NCBI GenBank assembly: GCA_963792365.1
Contig: CAWBVW010000001.1
Coordinates: 744,001-808,000, forward strand
Length of the DNA stretch: 64,000 nucleotides
Reading direction: 5' to 3'
DNA from: JAOUGY01 sp963792365
GTDB taxonomy: Bacteria > Actinomycetota > Acidimicrobiia > Spongiisociales > ZC4RG35
Shown here: positions 24,701-33,574 of the stretch, piece by piece
Numbering within the stretch: position 1 is the stretch's first letter
Layout: each line of letters begins with the position of its first letter
Notes under the pieces: generated by a model
Told to the model about the DNA's origin: nothing
Database searches by the model: none
The model's input: only the letters and a program-made list of their open reading frames with translations
Position numbers and translations under genes: made by a program

Positions 24701-25519
24701 GGTCGCTCGACCCGACTCGCCGCCGGGTCTTGTTGGGCATTGGCGGTCTCGCTGCTGTCGCAGCCGCCGCCGGCATCTCGGTCATCCGGACTCCAGTCGA
24801 CGCATCGCGGAGGTCTCCGACACAAACCGGTGACGCAACCCAGACGGCTGCGAGCAGCTCCACCACCTCCCCGGCGCCGCGGCCGTCGACCACCTCACCG
24901 GCTGCCGTGTCTTCGCCGACAACCGTGCCGAGCCAAGTCGTGGAGGTCATTTGTCGCGACGCGTGGGGAGCCGAAGAAGCCCGGTCGAGCATGAGTCCTC
25001 ACGTGATCGAACGCCTGACCCTTCACCACACCGCTGCGCGAGCTCGGTGACAACCGTGACGCTCCGGCCCGGGCCCTCCACCACCAACGATTTCACCTCG
25101 ACTCCGGGTTTGCCGACATCGCCTACCACTTCATCGTGGACCTCCGTGGAAACGTCCTGGAAGGCCGGCCCATCGAGTACGCGGGAGAGACGTTCACCGA
25201 TTACGACCCGACCGGGCACCTGCTCGTGTGCTGTGAAGGCGATTTCAACGATCAGGGCACTACCGAGGCACAGCTTCTGAGCGTGGCGCGCGTGTTTGCG
25301 TGGGGATGCGTCACCTTCGACGTGAGCCCGTCGACGCTTGCGGGTCACCGCGATTACGCATCCACGTCATGCCCCGGGGACGAGCTGTATTCGGCGATCT
25401 CTGATGGTTCGTTGAAGCGTTCGATCGCTGATGTCGTGGCGACCGGCGTCGCTTTCACCGACGTCTGTGGCAGCGCCGGTGAACGACGCGTTCACATGAT
25501 CGAGAGTGGAGAGGCCTGA
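24697..25519 (+). pseudogene. N-acetylmuramoyl-L-alanine amidase (PGRP fold), broken by a one-base frameshift
   Basis: The first part starts at TTG 24697 (AGGAGG eight bases before) with a twin-arginine-like signal (DPTRRRVLLGIGGLAAVAAAA), a Thr/Ser/Pro linker and then RDAWGAEEA...ERLTLHHTA, ending at a TGA at 25048. A +1 shift near 25033-25045 continues perfectly as LGDNRDAPARALHHQRF, GFADIAYHFIVDLRGNVLEG and, at the end, LAGHRDYASTSCPGDELY. The zinc ligands are H in HHT, H in AGHRD and C in SCPG. Total length is one base more than a multiple of three, so removing one base restores a roughly 273-aa enzyme that would cleave peptidoglycan. It may be a real frameshift or a sequencing error. Confidence 0.82.
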
Positions 25520-25525
25520 CGCGCG

Positions 25526-28087
25526 TCACGCCCCCATACAGACGAATGCCGCCCGAGCGGCGACGTGCACAGGGTCATCGTGGGTGAGTCCCAGGGTCGC
25601 CGCATGCAAGGCTTCTGCCGGAGCAACCCCTGTCGAGATCCTCCTGTGCATGTCTGACATCAGTTCGACGGTGGCCTCGGTGTCCGGGACCAGTCCGACG
25701 CTCGCCACCAGTGACCTCGTTCCGAGCGACAAGAGCGCGGTGGCCATCCCGAGCCACTCGTTTCCCGGCCTCGGCTGGGTGAGACCCACGTCGCAAGACG
25801 ACAACACGACCGTTTCGGGAGCTCGACCGAGCATCTCGAGCTCGTGCACGGCCAGCGGCCCATCCGAGACCCGCAGATGTGAGAACAATGGGTTGTCGGC
25901 TCGAAACACCCCGTGGCTGGCGATGTGGAAGAGCCCTGCCCCGTCGATGGCACGCAACAAGCGTGCTGCGCTCGCCCTTTCCCCATCGAGGATGGTCGCG
26001 TCTCGATACACCTGGGCGAGCGTGGCAACCTCTGCCCGGGCGTGTGCGAGCTCGGGACCGGCGGCCAGCACGTGGCCTCCCCGTGACGCCACTCGCGAGG
26101 CTGCTGTGGCCCACATCGTCGCCGACGGCGCCAGACTGATGGGACGCTCGGAAGCCGCAGGCAGAAGAGCCCACGGCACCGTGAACATGGCCCCCATGGG
26201 CACGATGACGAGCGAGAGGTCGCCCCGATCGACCGGACGCAACAACAGCTCGTCGAGACGCTCTGCCCCGGCTCGAATCAGTGCGATGGACGATTCGGAA
26301 GCGCGCCCAGATACAAGACGAAGCAGGGCGAATCGGAGATGGTCGAGCTCGTTCGTGATCTCCTCGATCGGACCCAATTCGATGAGTCTCGATCGACGGC
26401 CATCGATCCTCACTGCCACCAGACGGCCTTCGATTCCGGCATAGGCGACGAGGACCGAGTCATGCAGCATCGACCGAACGTCTGCGGCCGACACCCTGGC
26501 CGCACCGAGATCCTCTCCACGAGCCTCCAACAGTCGCAGACGCAGTGAGCGTTCGGTTTCGGCGCGCCGATTCAATAGTTCAGACACATCTCGCCCGTCC
26601 ATCTGAGCGTCTTCGATCTCCTTCGCTATCGACCGAAGCGCCGCCCTGGCGGCAACCAGGTCGTGATCACCGCGCGGGCGGACGGGGCGGTATCGAAGCG
26701 CGCCGGCCCTGACTCGCTCCATCCAGTCGAACAGGTTTGCGGGTCCCCGGTCGACGGCGATCTCGAGCGCCACTGCTCCGAGCCGGCGCGCGGTCGCCGA
26801 GATGTTGACGCGCGCCTCGGTTGAGCCGAGAGTCCGCTGCGACTCGTCCAGCACCTCGAAGCCGCTCCTGCATGCCCTCAGTGCCTCTGTTCGCTCACCC
26901 TTCTTCGCCGAGAGCTCCGCTGCCAACTCCCAGTAGGACACGCGCAGGTCGTGACGCGGCGAGCGGCGGCACCCGCCCGCAGATTCCAGGTCGTACTGTG
27001 CCGCATCGATGTCCCCGCACCACATCGACAACCGTGCCGCGGCAAGTCGCGCGTCGAGGGCGACATTCACCGTGCCCCGTCTCTCCAGGCTCGATGCAAG
27101 ACGGCGCGCTTCGGATGCTCTGGCCTCGGTGGCGTCCGCCGGCGTGGCGGCGCGCAGGGAGATCAAGTGGGCATGGTCGGCGTAGATCGGTCGCCCCTGC
27201 GCGACAAAAGACGCTCTGGCCTGCTCCGCAACCTCGGTCGCACGGACCCGGTCGTCGAGCAGGATCAACGCGCTCGCCTCCACGATCCGGCTCTCTGCCG
27301 CATCGCCATCGCGTCCTGCCGACTCGAATGCGGCCACCGAGGCCGCGGCGTCTTCGACCGCATCGACAACGAGACCCACGGCCATCAAGGTGTTGGCACG
27401 ATCCCGGAGCAGGTATCCCCTCGACGCCGGAGTGTCGGCAAGGACCATGTCGGCGGCGGTGAACGACTCGAGCGCTCCCACGTAGTCACCGGCCTGATCT
27501 CTCACCCACCCGAGGTTCTGCCGGACCTCCGCAACCGCTTGACGTGATCCGAGTTCTCCGAACACTTCGATCGCCTGTGCCAGGTCGTGTTCCGCGGTGG
27601 CGAGGTCGCCCATGTAGGCACGGGCGAGGCCGCGATTCGACCAGGCGTTGGCAGCCCAGATGCCTTCGACCCCGAGTACGCCGATTGCACCGTCGAGACA
27701 TTCGATGGCCGAGCGATAGTCGCCTGCCAAGAGATGAAGGACACCGAGTTGTGAGAGCGCCTCGGTGACGGCGCGACCGCCGGTGCGAGCCGCAATCGTC
27801 GACAGGATCACACGTGCTTCGTCGTGGCGGCCGGCCAAGACATCGATGCCGGCTTCCGTGACCCGCAGACGGGCCTCGACCTCGTCGAGGCCGTCGGCGT
27901 GTGCCACGGCCAGTCCTCGCGCCAGGTACTTGCGAGCTTCCGAGACGTCGCGGCTCCTGGCAGCGAGCGCTGCGGCCCGCCACGACAGGGCTTCGGCTTC
28001 GCGATCACCTTCACGACGGGCAGCAGCTGCCAGCCGCGCGGCCTTGCGCTCGGTGCGGGTGGAACTTTGATCGGCGAGGTCATACAA
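25526..28087 (-). CDS. TPR-CHAT protein (caspase-like protease)
   Basis: 853 aa from a TTG at 28087. Residues 1-430 form TPR repeats (e.g. AVTEALSQLGVLHLLAGDYRSAIECL, WSNRGLARAYMGDLATAEHDLAQAIEVF). The C-terminal 300 residues are a CHAT domain with the catalytic pair His725 (GLFHIASHGVF) and Cys765 (TVVLSSCDVGL). CHAT peptidases are relatives of caspases and separase; TPR-CHAT proteins act in some defence systems, such as with type III-E CRISPR. The frame stays open upstream to 28153 without an ATG or GTG, so the start is uncertain. A secreted subtilase gene ends 76 bases upstream on the same strand. Confidence 0.87.
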   Translation of the reverse strand: MYDLADQSSTRTERKAARLAAAARREGDREAEALSWRAAALAARSRDVSEARKYLARGLAVAHADGLDEVEARLRVTEAGIDVLAGRHDEARVILSTIAARTGGRAVTEALSQLGVLHLLAGDYRSAIECLDGAIGVLGVEGIWAANAWSNRGLARAYMGDLATAEHDLAQAIEVFGELGSRQAVAEVRQNLGWVRDQAGDYVGALESFTAADMVLADTPASRGYLLRDRANTLMAVGLVVDAVEDAAASVAAFESAGRDGDAAESRIVEASALILLDDRVRATEVAEQARASFVAQGRPIYADHAHLISLRAATPADATEARASEARRLASSLERRGTVNVALDARLAAARLSMWCGDIDAAQYDLESAGGCRRSPRHDLRVSYWELAAELSAKKGERTEALRACRSGFEVLDESQRTLGSTEARVNISATARRLGAVALEIAVDRGPANLFDWMERVRAGALRYRPVRPRGDHDLVAARAALRSIAKEIEDAQMDGRDVSELLNRRAETERSLRLRLLEARGEDLGAARVSAADVRSMLHDSVLVAYAGIEGRLVAVRIDGRRSRLIELGPIEEITNELDHLRFALLRLVSGRASESSIALIRAGAERLDELLLRPVDRGDLSLVIVPMGAMFTVPWALLPAASERPISLAPSATMWATAASRVASRGGHVLAAGPELAHARAEVATLAQVYRDATILDGERASAARLLRAIDGAGLFHIASHGVFRADNPLFSHLRVSDGPLAVHELEMLGRAPETVVLSSCDVGLTQPRPGNEWLGMATALLSLGTRSLVASVGLVPDTEATVELMSDMHRRISTGVAPAEALHAATLGLTHDDPVHVAARAAFVCMGA

Positions 28088-28163
28088 CGTCTCGGCCCGA
28101 GCGCTGAGCTCGGACCGAGAATTGCGCGAGATCGAGCCTTCGATCCGGCGAGCCTACAGGCCG

Positions 28164-29585
28164 TCAAGGCGCTGCGTTGCCCCCGGCGATCCACGCTGCC
28201 ACCTGTGGAGCGGCAAAAGACGTTCCTTCCCACCTGACAACGCCGCCAAGATGAGACGAGGGCGCATCGCCGACGAGGACCGGAGTCTGGCCAGGCGCCT
28301 CGCACCGGCCGCCCTGCACGGGAACACAGTAGGTATACGCCCCACCCGGATAGTCGCTCACCAGTCGCTCTCCCACCGCCCATGCCTCAACCCAGCTGCC
28401 GTAATTGGAGAACTCGGAGCGATCGGCTCCCTCGGGCGTCTTGTAGCTGACCATGTCCTTCGATTCGACCACTGATCCGACACTCGTGACGGCGTCGGCA
28501 CGATCGATCATGCACAGGTTCGTGAACGACTCGCGGTACAAGGTGTTGGTGGGACACTTGGCACGGTACGCCGGCGTCGGCTCGACCCCCCAAGCAGCCG
28601 GGTAGAACTCCTGATCGGTGGCGTCGTTGCCGGCGGCCGCAACGAGGTGCACACCTGCGATGTCCAGTCGGGCAACGGCATCAGCGAGCAACAACGGATA
28701 GATCGTGTGGTCTCCGGCCTTGCACGCATACGTCCCAGCGGACAGGTTCGCCACGTCCTCACCAGAGAACTTGTGCGACACCAGTGCCGTCGCCATCGCC
28801 GCCTCGGTCAAAAGCCCGTTCTGCGCAGTGGCGTCAACGGTCGAATGCGGCCCCGAGTATGCAGCGGCGACGAGCCCATCGATGAACGTGGCGTGACCCG
28901 CGGTGGCGTCCAGCCATCCGTCGGCCGGTGCAAGGTCCATCTTCCGAGGATCTGTGGATGTGTCGAAGACCACGATCTCGCCGGAACCCTGCATCACCGT
29001 CGAAGGAATCCAGCGGTCCTTCTCATCGGCCGGCAAAGGCATGGTCCCCGGCCCGACTCGCGGAACAGGAGCGGCCGTCAAGACGTAGATCGGAGCGGCG
29101 ATTCCGGCGACCTGTGGATCGTTCGACGAATACAGGTGTGCGATATACCCATAGGCGTCGTATCCGGCGGAGACGATGTCGAAGGCGTAGAAGCCCGAGG
29201 GGACGGCAACCGAAGACTTGACGAGGGCGACCCCGTCGGCCGCCGGCTGAAAAGTGGCAATGAACGTTGCCTTGTTGTAGACCGTGACGATCGTCTTCTC
29301 GAGGTAGTAGCCGCCGCAAGACGGGTTGGTGACGACGCCGCCTGCCGCCATGATCTGTGCATCCTGGGCCGCGCCGGCCAACACCCAGTCGTCTGCGAAG
29401 GTCTCCGCCAGCGCACAGTTCGACTCCAGGTCGGCCCCCACGAAGCACGAACCGGGTGGGTTCGCCTCCACCTTCACCGGATCGGCGGGCACGGCCGTGG
29501 CCGCGTGTGCCGCTGGTATCGCCGCACCGAGGGTCAACAGGCTGGAGAGCAACAATCTGCCGAAGCGTCGTTTCCGCATGGTCAT
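28164..29585 (-). CDS. Secreted subtilisin-like (S8) serine protease
   Basis: 473 aa from an ATG at 29585 with ribosome site AGGAGGAAGGG. A Sec signal peptide covers residues 1-29 (RLLLSSLLTLGAAIPAAHA). The catalytic triad is Asp208 (VVFDTSTDP), His231 (AGHATF, instead of GHGTF) and Ser456 (GTSFAAPQVAAW), with the oxyanion Asn320 in VAAAGND. Several cysteines suggest disulfides. The N-terminal 200 residues do not look like a typical inhibitor propeptide. It is the gene upstream of TPR-CHAT on the same strand. The reading frame continues upstream through the repeat region to 29945, but that part is not real. Confidence 0.87.
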   Translation of the reverse strand: MTMRKRRFGRLLLSSLLTLGAAIPAAHAATAVPADPVKVEANPPGSCFVGADLESNCALAETFADDWVLAGAAQDAQIMAAGGVVTNPSCGGYYLEKTIVTVYNKATFIATFQPAADGVALVKSSVAVPSGFYAFDIVSAGYDAYGYIAHLYSSNDPQVAGIAAPIYVLTAAPVPRVGPGTMPLPADEKDRWIPSTVMQGSGEIVVFDTSTDPRKMDLAPADGWLDATAGHATFIDGLVAAAYSGPHSTVDATAQNGLLTEAAMATALVSHKFSGEDVANLSAGTYACKAGDHTIYPLLLADAVARLDIAGVHLVAAAGNDATDQEFYPAAWGVEPTPAYRAKCPTNTLYRESFTNLCMIDRADAVTSVGSVVESKDMVSYKTPEGADRSEFSNYGSWVEAWAVGERLVSDYPGGAYTYCVPVQGGRCEAPGQTPVLVGDAPSSHLGGVVRWEGTSFAAPQVAAWIAGGNAAP

Positions 29586-29595
29586 TCCCTTCCTC

Positions 29596-29645
29596 CTCTC
29601 GATTACCGAGAGAGGTCCTCCGTGTCTGATACGGAGCCTGACACG
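29596..29645 (-). promoter_or_regulatory. Leader hairpins before the subtilase gene
   Basis: Three overlapping inverted repeats lie just upstream of the ATG at 29585: CTCTCG (29596-29601) with CGAGAG (29607-29612); CTCCGT (29618-29623) with ACGGAG (29631-29636); and CGTGTC (29621-29626) with GACACG (29640-29645). The first overlaps the edge of the ribosome site (29588-29598), and the last two are mutually exclusive. This could be a translation-control leader or just chance in GC-rich DNA. Confidence 0.35.
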
Positions 29646-29705
29646 ACCCGCCTTCGAGACGCTTACAAGAACGGCCAATAGGCGACGAGCGACGGCGGTT
29701 TGCGA

Positions 29706-30030
29706 TCGGCGGACCGGACCCCCCAACAGTCCGACGCCCGGATCACCCCACCCACGGACCAATCGGCAGCAGTGCCGCTCTCCATCGGGCCCGACGTCCG
29801 GAGTGGACCACCTGCCATTCCAACCCACGACGCTCGGACTCCGGACCCCCCAATAGTCCGAGGTCCAGGTCATCCCACCCACGGACCGATCGGCGACCGC
29901 GCCGCTCTCGATCGGGTCCGACCTCCGGGGTCGGCTACCCGCCATTCAAACCAACGACGGGGCGGACCTCGGACCCGAACGCCAAGCGGCAGGCCAACAT
30001 CGTGCCCGCCCGATCGGCGGCCCGGATTCC
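29706..30030. repeat. 127-bp imperfect tandem repeat, about 2.5 copies, in a 493-bp non-coding region
   Basis: Between the subtilase start (29585) and the SDR stop (30079) there is no gene. Copy 1 is anchored at GGACCCCCCAACAGT (29716) and copy 2 at GGACCCCCCAATAGT (29843), exactly 127 bases later. The match runs through CCCACGGACC, CGATCGGC, GCCGCTCT and CCATTC blocks. A third, more diverged copy follows from about 29970 (GGACCCGAAC, GCCCGATCGGCGG) and fades near 30030. By eye copies 1 and 2 are about 80 % identical. No terminal inverted repeats or transposase are present. Confidence 0.75.
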
Positions 30031-30078
30031 GAACGTTCCAGAAATCCGAGGTCCCTCGCCGACACGACCGAGCCTTGG

Positions 30079-30909
30079 TCAACCCCGAAGCGCCTGAGCG
30101 ATGTTTCCCATCGCCTCCAACGACTCCTCCCAACCGGTGCCCGTGGTGAGCCCTCCATCGATCACCAGATCGACGCCGTTGATGTAGGTCGACTCGTCGG
30201 AGCCGAGAAACACGACCGCGCTGGCGATGTCATCGGGCACACCAGGCCTCGAGATCGGCGCCCTACCGCCGGCTGTCTCAGAGAGTTCGTGGAGCTTGGC
30301 CTCGGCCTCGTCGGCGCTGAGACCCATCGACCGCCCAAAGATCGGTGTTGCGATGAAACCAGGGGACACCGAGTTGACCCGGATGGCATGACGCCCCAGC
30401 TCCGTCGCCACCGACTTCGTTAGGTGGATCACCGCGGCCTTGCAGGCGCTGTAGACGTGAGGGCCGTGACCCGTTCTCGAGCCTGCGATCGAAGCGTTGT
30501 TGATGATGCTTCCCGAGCCCTGAGCGCGCATCACAGGCGCAACGTGCTTCATGCCGAGCATCACCGCGCGGAACAGCACCGCAACCGTCTCGTCGAAACG
30601 AGTGGTGTCGGTCTTGGCGATCGACCCCGTCACGCCGGGATGGCCCGCATTGTGAAACGCGACGTCCACCCGCCCGAACCGATCGACCGCGGTCTGAACC
30701 ACTCGTACTGTGTCTTCCTCCAGGGCGGCGTTCGCCTCTACGAACACGGCGCTCTCACCCATTGCTCGTTCCAGATCGGCACCCTTGGCGGCCTGCCGAC
30801 CCGTGAAGACGACCGAGGCCCCCTCTGCCACGAACCGCTCGACGGTCCTCCTCCCGATTCCGCTCGTCCCACCGGTGATGATCGCAACCTTGCCGTCCAG
30901 TCGTCCCAT
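30079..30909 (-). CDS. SDR-family oxidoreductase
   Basis: 276 aa, classical short-chain dehydrogenase: GGTSGIGRRTVERF (TGxxxGxG nucleotide site), NNASIAGSRT with the catalytic Ser region, and YSACKAAVIHLTKSVA giving Y-x3-K. The NAG motif is AFHNAGHPG. The end INGVDLVIDGGLTTG is typical. Substrate unknown (steroid, alcohol or acyl type). The ATG at 30909 follows GAGAGGAACC. It is divergent from the next SDR with a 101-base spacer. Confidence 0.88.
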   Translation of the reverse strand: MGRLDGKVAIITGGTSGIGRRTVERFVAEGASVVFTGRQAAKGADLERAMGESAVFVEANAALEEDTVRVVQTAVDRFGRVDVAFHNAGHPGVTGSIAKTDTTRFDETVAVLFRAVMLGMKHVAPVMRAQGSGSIINNASIAGSRTGHGPHVYSACKAAVIHLTKSVATELGRHAIRVNSVSPGFIATPIFGRSMGLSADEAEAKLHELSETAGGRAPISRPGVPDDIASAVVFLGSDESTYINGVDLVIDGGLTTGTGWEESLEAMGNIAQALRG

Positions 30910-31010
30910 GGTTCCTCTCGGGTTCCAGTCGACAAACCGTAGTGAGCGAGCCATCCCGGTGTGTCTCGCGGGTCCGGTTCGGCGAGGTAGCCTCGACTCG
31001 AGGAGGAACG

Positions 31011-31853
31011 ATGCCAGGACTCGAAAACCGCACTGCGTTCATCACCGGGGGCACCAGAGGGATCGGACTTGCGATCGCCAGACGGCTCGGTAAAGACGGA
31101 GCAAACGTCGTCATCGCCGCCAAGACCGATCAGCCGCACCCGAAGCTCCCGGGTACCGTTCACACCGCTGCCGCAGAGGTCGAAGCGGCCGGTGGAAACG
31201 GACTTGGGGTCGTGTGCGACATCCGGTCAGAGGAGCAGGTGCAGGCAGCCGTGGACGAGGCGGTCGACGCTTTCGGTGGAATCGACATCGTGATCAACAA
31301 CGCCAGCGCCATCCAGCTCACCGGCACGGCCGCCACCGACGTGAAACGCTACGACCTGATGAACTCGGTCAACGGGCGCGGAACCTTCGTCACCACGAAG
31401 ACGTGCCTTCCCCACCTCATGCAGTCCGACAATCCGCACATCCTGGCTCTGGCGCCGCCGCTCGACATGAGAAGCCAGTGGTTCGGCCCCAACGTCGCAT
31501 ACGCGATCGCCAAGTACACGATGAGCATGTGCATCCTCGGGTGGGCCGAGGAGTTCAGGTCGGTACCCATCGCTGCCAACGCCTTGTGGCCTCGGACCAT
31601 GATCGCCACCGCGGCGATCGAGTTCGTGGTGGGAGAGGAATTGATGCGAGCCTCTCGAACACCAGAGATCATGGCCGACGCCGCCCACGCCATCGTCACG
31701 AAACCCGCCGCCGACTGCACGGGCAACTTCTTCATCGACGACGTCTTGCTCATGGACGAAGGCGTCACAGATTTTCGGAAGTACAAGGTGGATCCCGATG
31801 CCGAGTTGGCGCTCGACGGCTTTCTCCCGGCGGATCTGCCACCAATGCCGTGA
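31011..31853 (+). CDS. SDR family protein, HSDL2-like
   Basis: 280 aa. The N-terminal FITGGTRGIGLAIARRL and NNASAIQLTGTA are classical SDR motifs, and YAIAKYTMSMCILGWAEEF carries Y-x3-K. The layout matches the N-terminal domain of hydroxysteroid dehydrogenase-like protein 2 (HSDL2), including ANALWPRTMIATAA. Where relatives have I-S-P-P this protein has LALAPPLDM, so the usual catalytic serine position is alanine. Strong ribosome site AGGAGGAACG before ATG 31011. Possibly fatty-acid or steroid metabolism (inference). Confidence 0.85.
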   Translation: MPGLENRTAFITGGTRGIGLAIARRLGKDGANVVIAAKTDQPHPKLPGTVHTAAAEVEAAGGNGLGVVCDIRSEEQVQAAVDEAVDAFGGIDIVINNASAIQLTGTAATDVKRYDLMNSVNGRGTFVTTKTCLPHLMQSDNPHILALAPPLDMRSQWFGPNVAYAIAKYTMSMCILGWAEEFRSVPIAANALWPRTMIATAAIEFVVGEELMRASRTPEIMADAAHAIVTKPAADCTGNFFIDDVLLMDEGVTDFRKYKVDPDAELALDGFLPADLPPMP

Positions 31854-31936
31854 CCGCGATCCCGGGTGACCCTGTGGTCGAAGGTGAGAGTGGATCTCAC
31901 TCGCCGCCATTCCACCGAACTGGATCGTCTCGGGCT

Positions 31937-32638
31937 TCAGCTCTCGCTCGGGAGAGCCCGACGTCGACGCACCGCCCACACGCCGATCACCGCACCCACC
32001 CCGAGCACTGCGGCGCCACCCGCCACGAGCGGGCCGATCGGCGATGAGGGCTTACGCGCCTCTGCCTCCACCACAAACCCGGCGATGCTTTCCTCGTCGT
32101 AGGCCCAGGTGACGGCATTGCCATCCTCGGAAACTGTCCCGTTCGACGCGATGACCTCGCCCGGAAAGCGGACGGCCAGCCGACCGTCGAGGTCGATCAC
32201 CTCCGCTGCCTGAGCGAAGAGGTCGGCCTGGTTCGAGTCTCCGGTCGGCGGCCCGAGCTCCGCTGCGAGTGAGTACCCGTCGGGGGTCTCTACGACCTCG
32301 ATGCTCGAGCCTCCCCCCTGCACGGCTTCGCCGAGCAAGCCGGTGAGCTCCTCGAGATCAGCGAACTCGTGCGTGGCGACGACTCCCTCCCACTCGGCGT
32401 CTGCCGGAGCCTCAGAAATCGCCCAACCTCGTTCTTCCAGTCCGTCGGTGAGCTGTGCCACCGGATCGGCGTCCGGTGAAAAAGCCGCCACGCCGTCTCG
32501 AAGGGCCTGATCGGACGCGAGCTCGAGCGTCACCAAACCGCTCGAGTCATCGGCGATCTCGACATCGACCCACGCCCGAAGGCCGCATCCGGACAAGAGA
32601 AGCGTACCAAGGGCAACGAGCATCAGCTTTCGCGTCAT
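31937..32638 (-). CDS. LppM-like (DUF3153) lipoprotein
   Basis: 233 aa. A lipoprotein signal ends at LLLSGCGLRA (Cys18-type lipobox). The middle matches the LppM/DUF3153 pattern (VDVEIADDSSGLVTLELASDQALRDGVAAF, then TVSEDGNAVTWAYDEES). A C-terminal membrane helix (LVAGGAAVLGVGAVIGVWAV) and RRRR tail follow. In mycobacteria LppM is a lipoprotein involved in phagosome interactions; in other actinobacteria its role is unknown. It should sit on the outer face of the membrane. Confidence 0.8.
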   Translation of the reverse strand: MTRKLMLVALGTLLLSGCGLRAWVDVEIADDSSGLVTLELASDQALRDGVAAFSPDADPVAQLTDGLEERGWAISEAPADAEWEGVVATHEFADLEELTGLLGEAVQGGGSSIEVVETPDGYSLAAELGPPTGDSNQADLFAQAAEVIDLDGRLAVRFPGEVIASNGTVSEDGNAVTWAYDEESIAGFVVEAEARKPSSPIGPLVAGGAAVLGVGAVIGVWAVRRRRALPSES

Positions 32639-32779
32639 CACATCGCCATGATGGCGGATCCGGCCGCCTACGGTGATCGGCGCACGCCCCCGTCCGACCG
32701 TGCAGCGCGCGTCACGGAGGTGTCTCTCTCCCCTGGCGCTCCCATCTCGTCGAGCGGACAATGGGACCGAGGAGGTGTG

Positions 32780-33574
32780 ATGGTGAACCGAACGCTCACC
32801 AGCCTGCTCGCCATGATGGTGATCGCCGCCTGTGGACAGGCCGGCGAGATCGCCACAGTGACGCCTTCGTCGACCGTGATGGTCGCAACGACAACAGTCG
32901 CTCCTGCGACTGAGACGACTGACGCGCCGCCGGTTGTGGCAACCACCGTCCCTCGGGCAGACAGAAGTATCACCGTTGGCGGCATCGGAACGGAGTACGC
33001 CGCACCAACGAGGTCGGTGGTGAACCTGGCCGTGTGCAGCAGGCGCCCCACGGTCGAAGAGGCCGGCGCCCACGCCTCGTCGGCAGGTGACGCCATGATC
33101 GCAGCCCTCACGTCGGCCGGTGTCGAGGAACGAGACATCCAGACATCGGAGTTCTCGGTGAATCCGTACTACGAGCAGTATCCGGAGATCACCGGGTACG
33201 AGGTGACCATCGGCTACCGGGTCACCGTCGGTGACATCGGGAGCATCGGCGAGATGCTGGGTGCCGCCATCCGAGCTGGTGGCGACGACGCCCGGGCGTG
33301 GGGCATGCGATTCGAAGCAGACCCCGATGGGCTGATGCAGGCTGCGCGCACCGCCGCGTGGGCCGACGTCGAAGGACGCGCCCGGGCACTCGCTGATCTG
33401 GCAGGCGAACCGCTCGGCGAAGTCCTGAACATCCACGAGAAGGTGCTGCTCTCGAATTCGTCCGGAATGATCCAGGGTGGAGAGGGTGACTCGGCCAGTT
33501 TCGACATCCCCGCATCGCCCGGCGTTGCGGGAGTGATCGTGCTGCTCACAGTCACCTATTCGATCGGCGACTGA
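32780..33574 (+). CDS. SIMPL (DUF541) domain lipoprotein
   Basis: 264 aa. A lipobox is present at MVIAACGQAG (Cys18). A Thr-rich linker is followed by a SIMPL domain: SITVGGIGTEYAAPTRSVVNLAV, VEERDIQTSEFSVNPYYEQYPEITGYEVTIGYRVTV, and ADVEGRARALADLAGEPLGEVLNI. SIMPL domain proteins are periplasmic or surface oligomers of unclear function, often oxidative stress-linked. Ribosome site GAGGAGGTGTG before ATG 32780. Its stop overlaps the convergent methyltransferase gene by 23 bases. Confidence 0.85.
   Translation: MVNRTLTSLLAMMVIAACGQAGEIATVTPSSTVMVATTTVAPATETTDAPPVVATTVPRADRSITVGGIGTEYAAPTRSVVNLAVCSRRPTVEEAGAHASSAGDAMIAALTSAGVEERDIQTSEFSVNPYYEQYPEITGYEVTIGYRVTVGDIGSIGEMLGAAIRAGGDDARAWGMRFEADPDGLMQAARTAAWADVEGRARALADLAGEPLGEVLNIHEKVLLSNSSGMIQGGEGDSASFDIPASPGVAGVIVLLTVTYSIGD

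Noticed and set aside
29586..29945. In-frame extension of the subtilase gene upstream of 29585
   Set aside because: It runs through the tandem repeat, has no domain, and the ATG at 29585 has an excellent ribosome site and signal peptide.
29700..30149. Plus-strand frame spanning the 127-bp repeats
   Set aside because: Product is proline/arginine-rich with no domain and simply follows the repeat composition.
31854..31936. Short inverted repeats between convergent SDR and LppM genes as a terminator
   Set aside because: Stems are six bases or fewer and no T run follows; not distinguishable from chance in GC-rich DNA.
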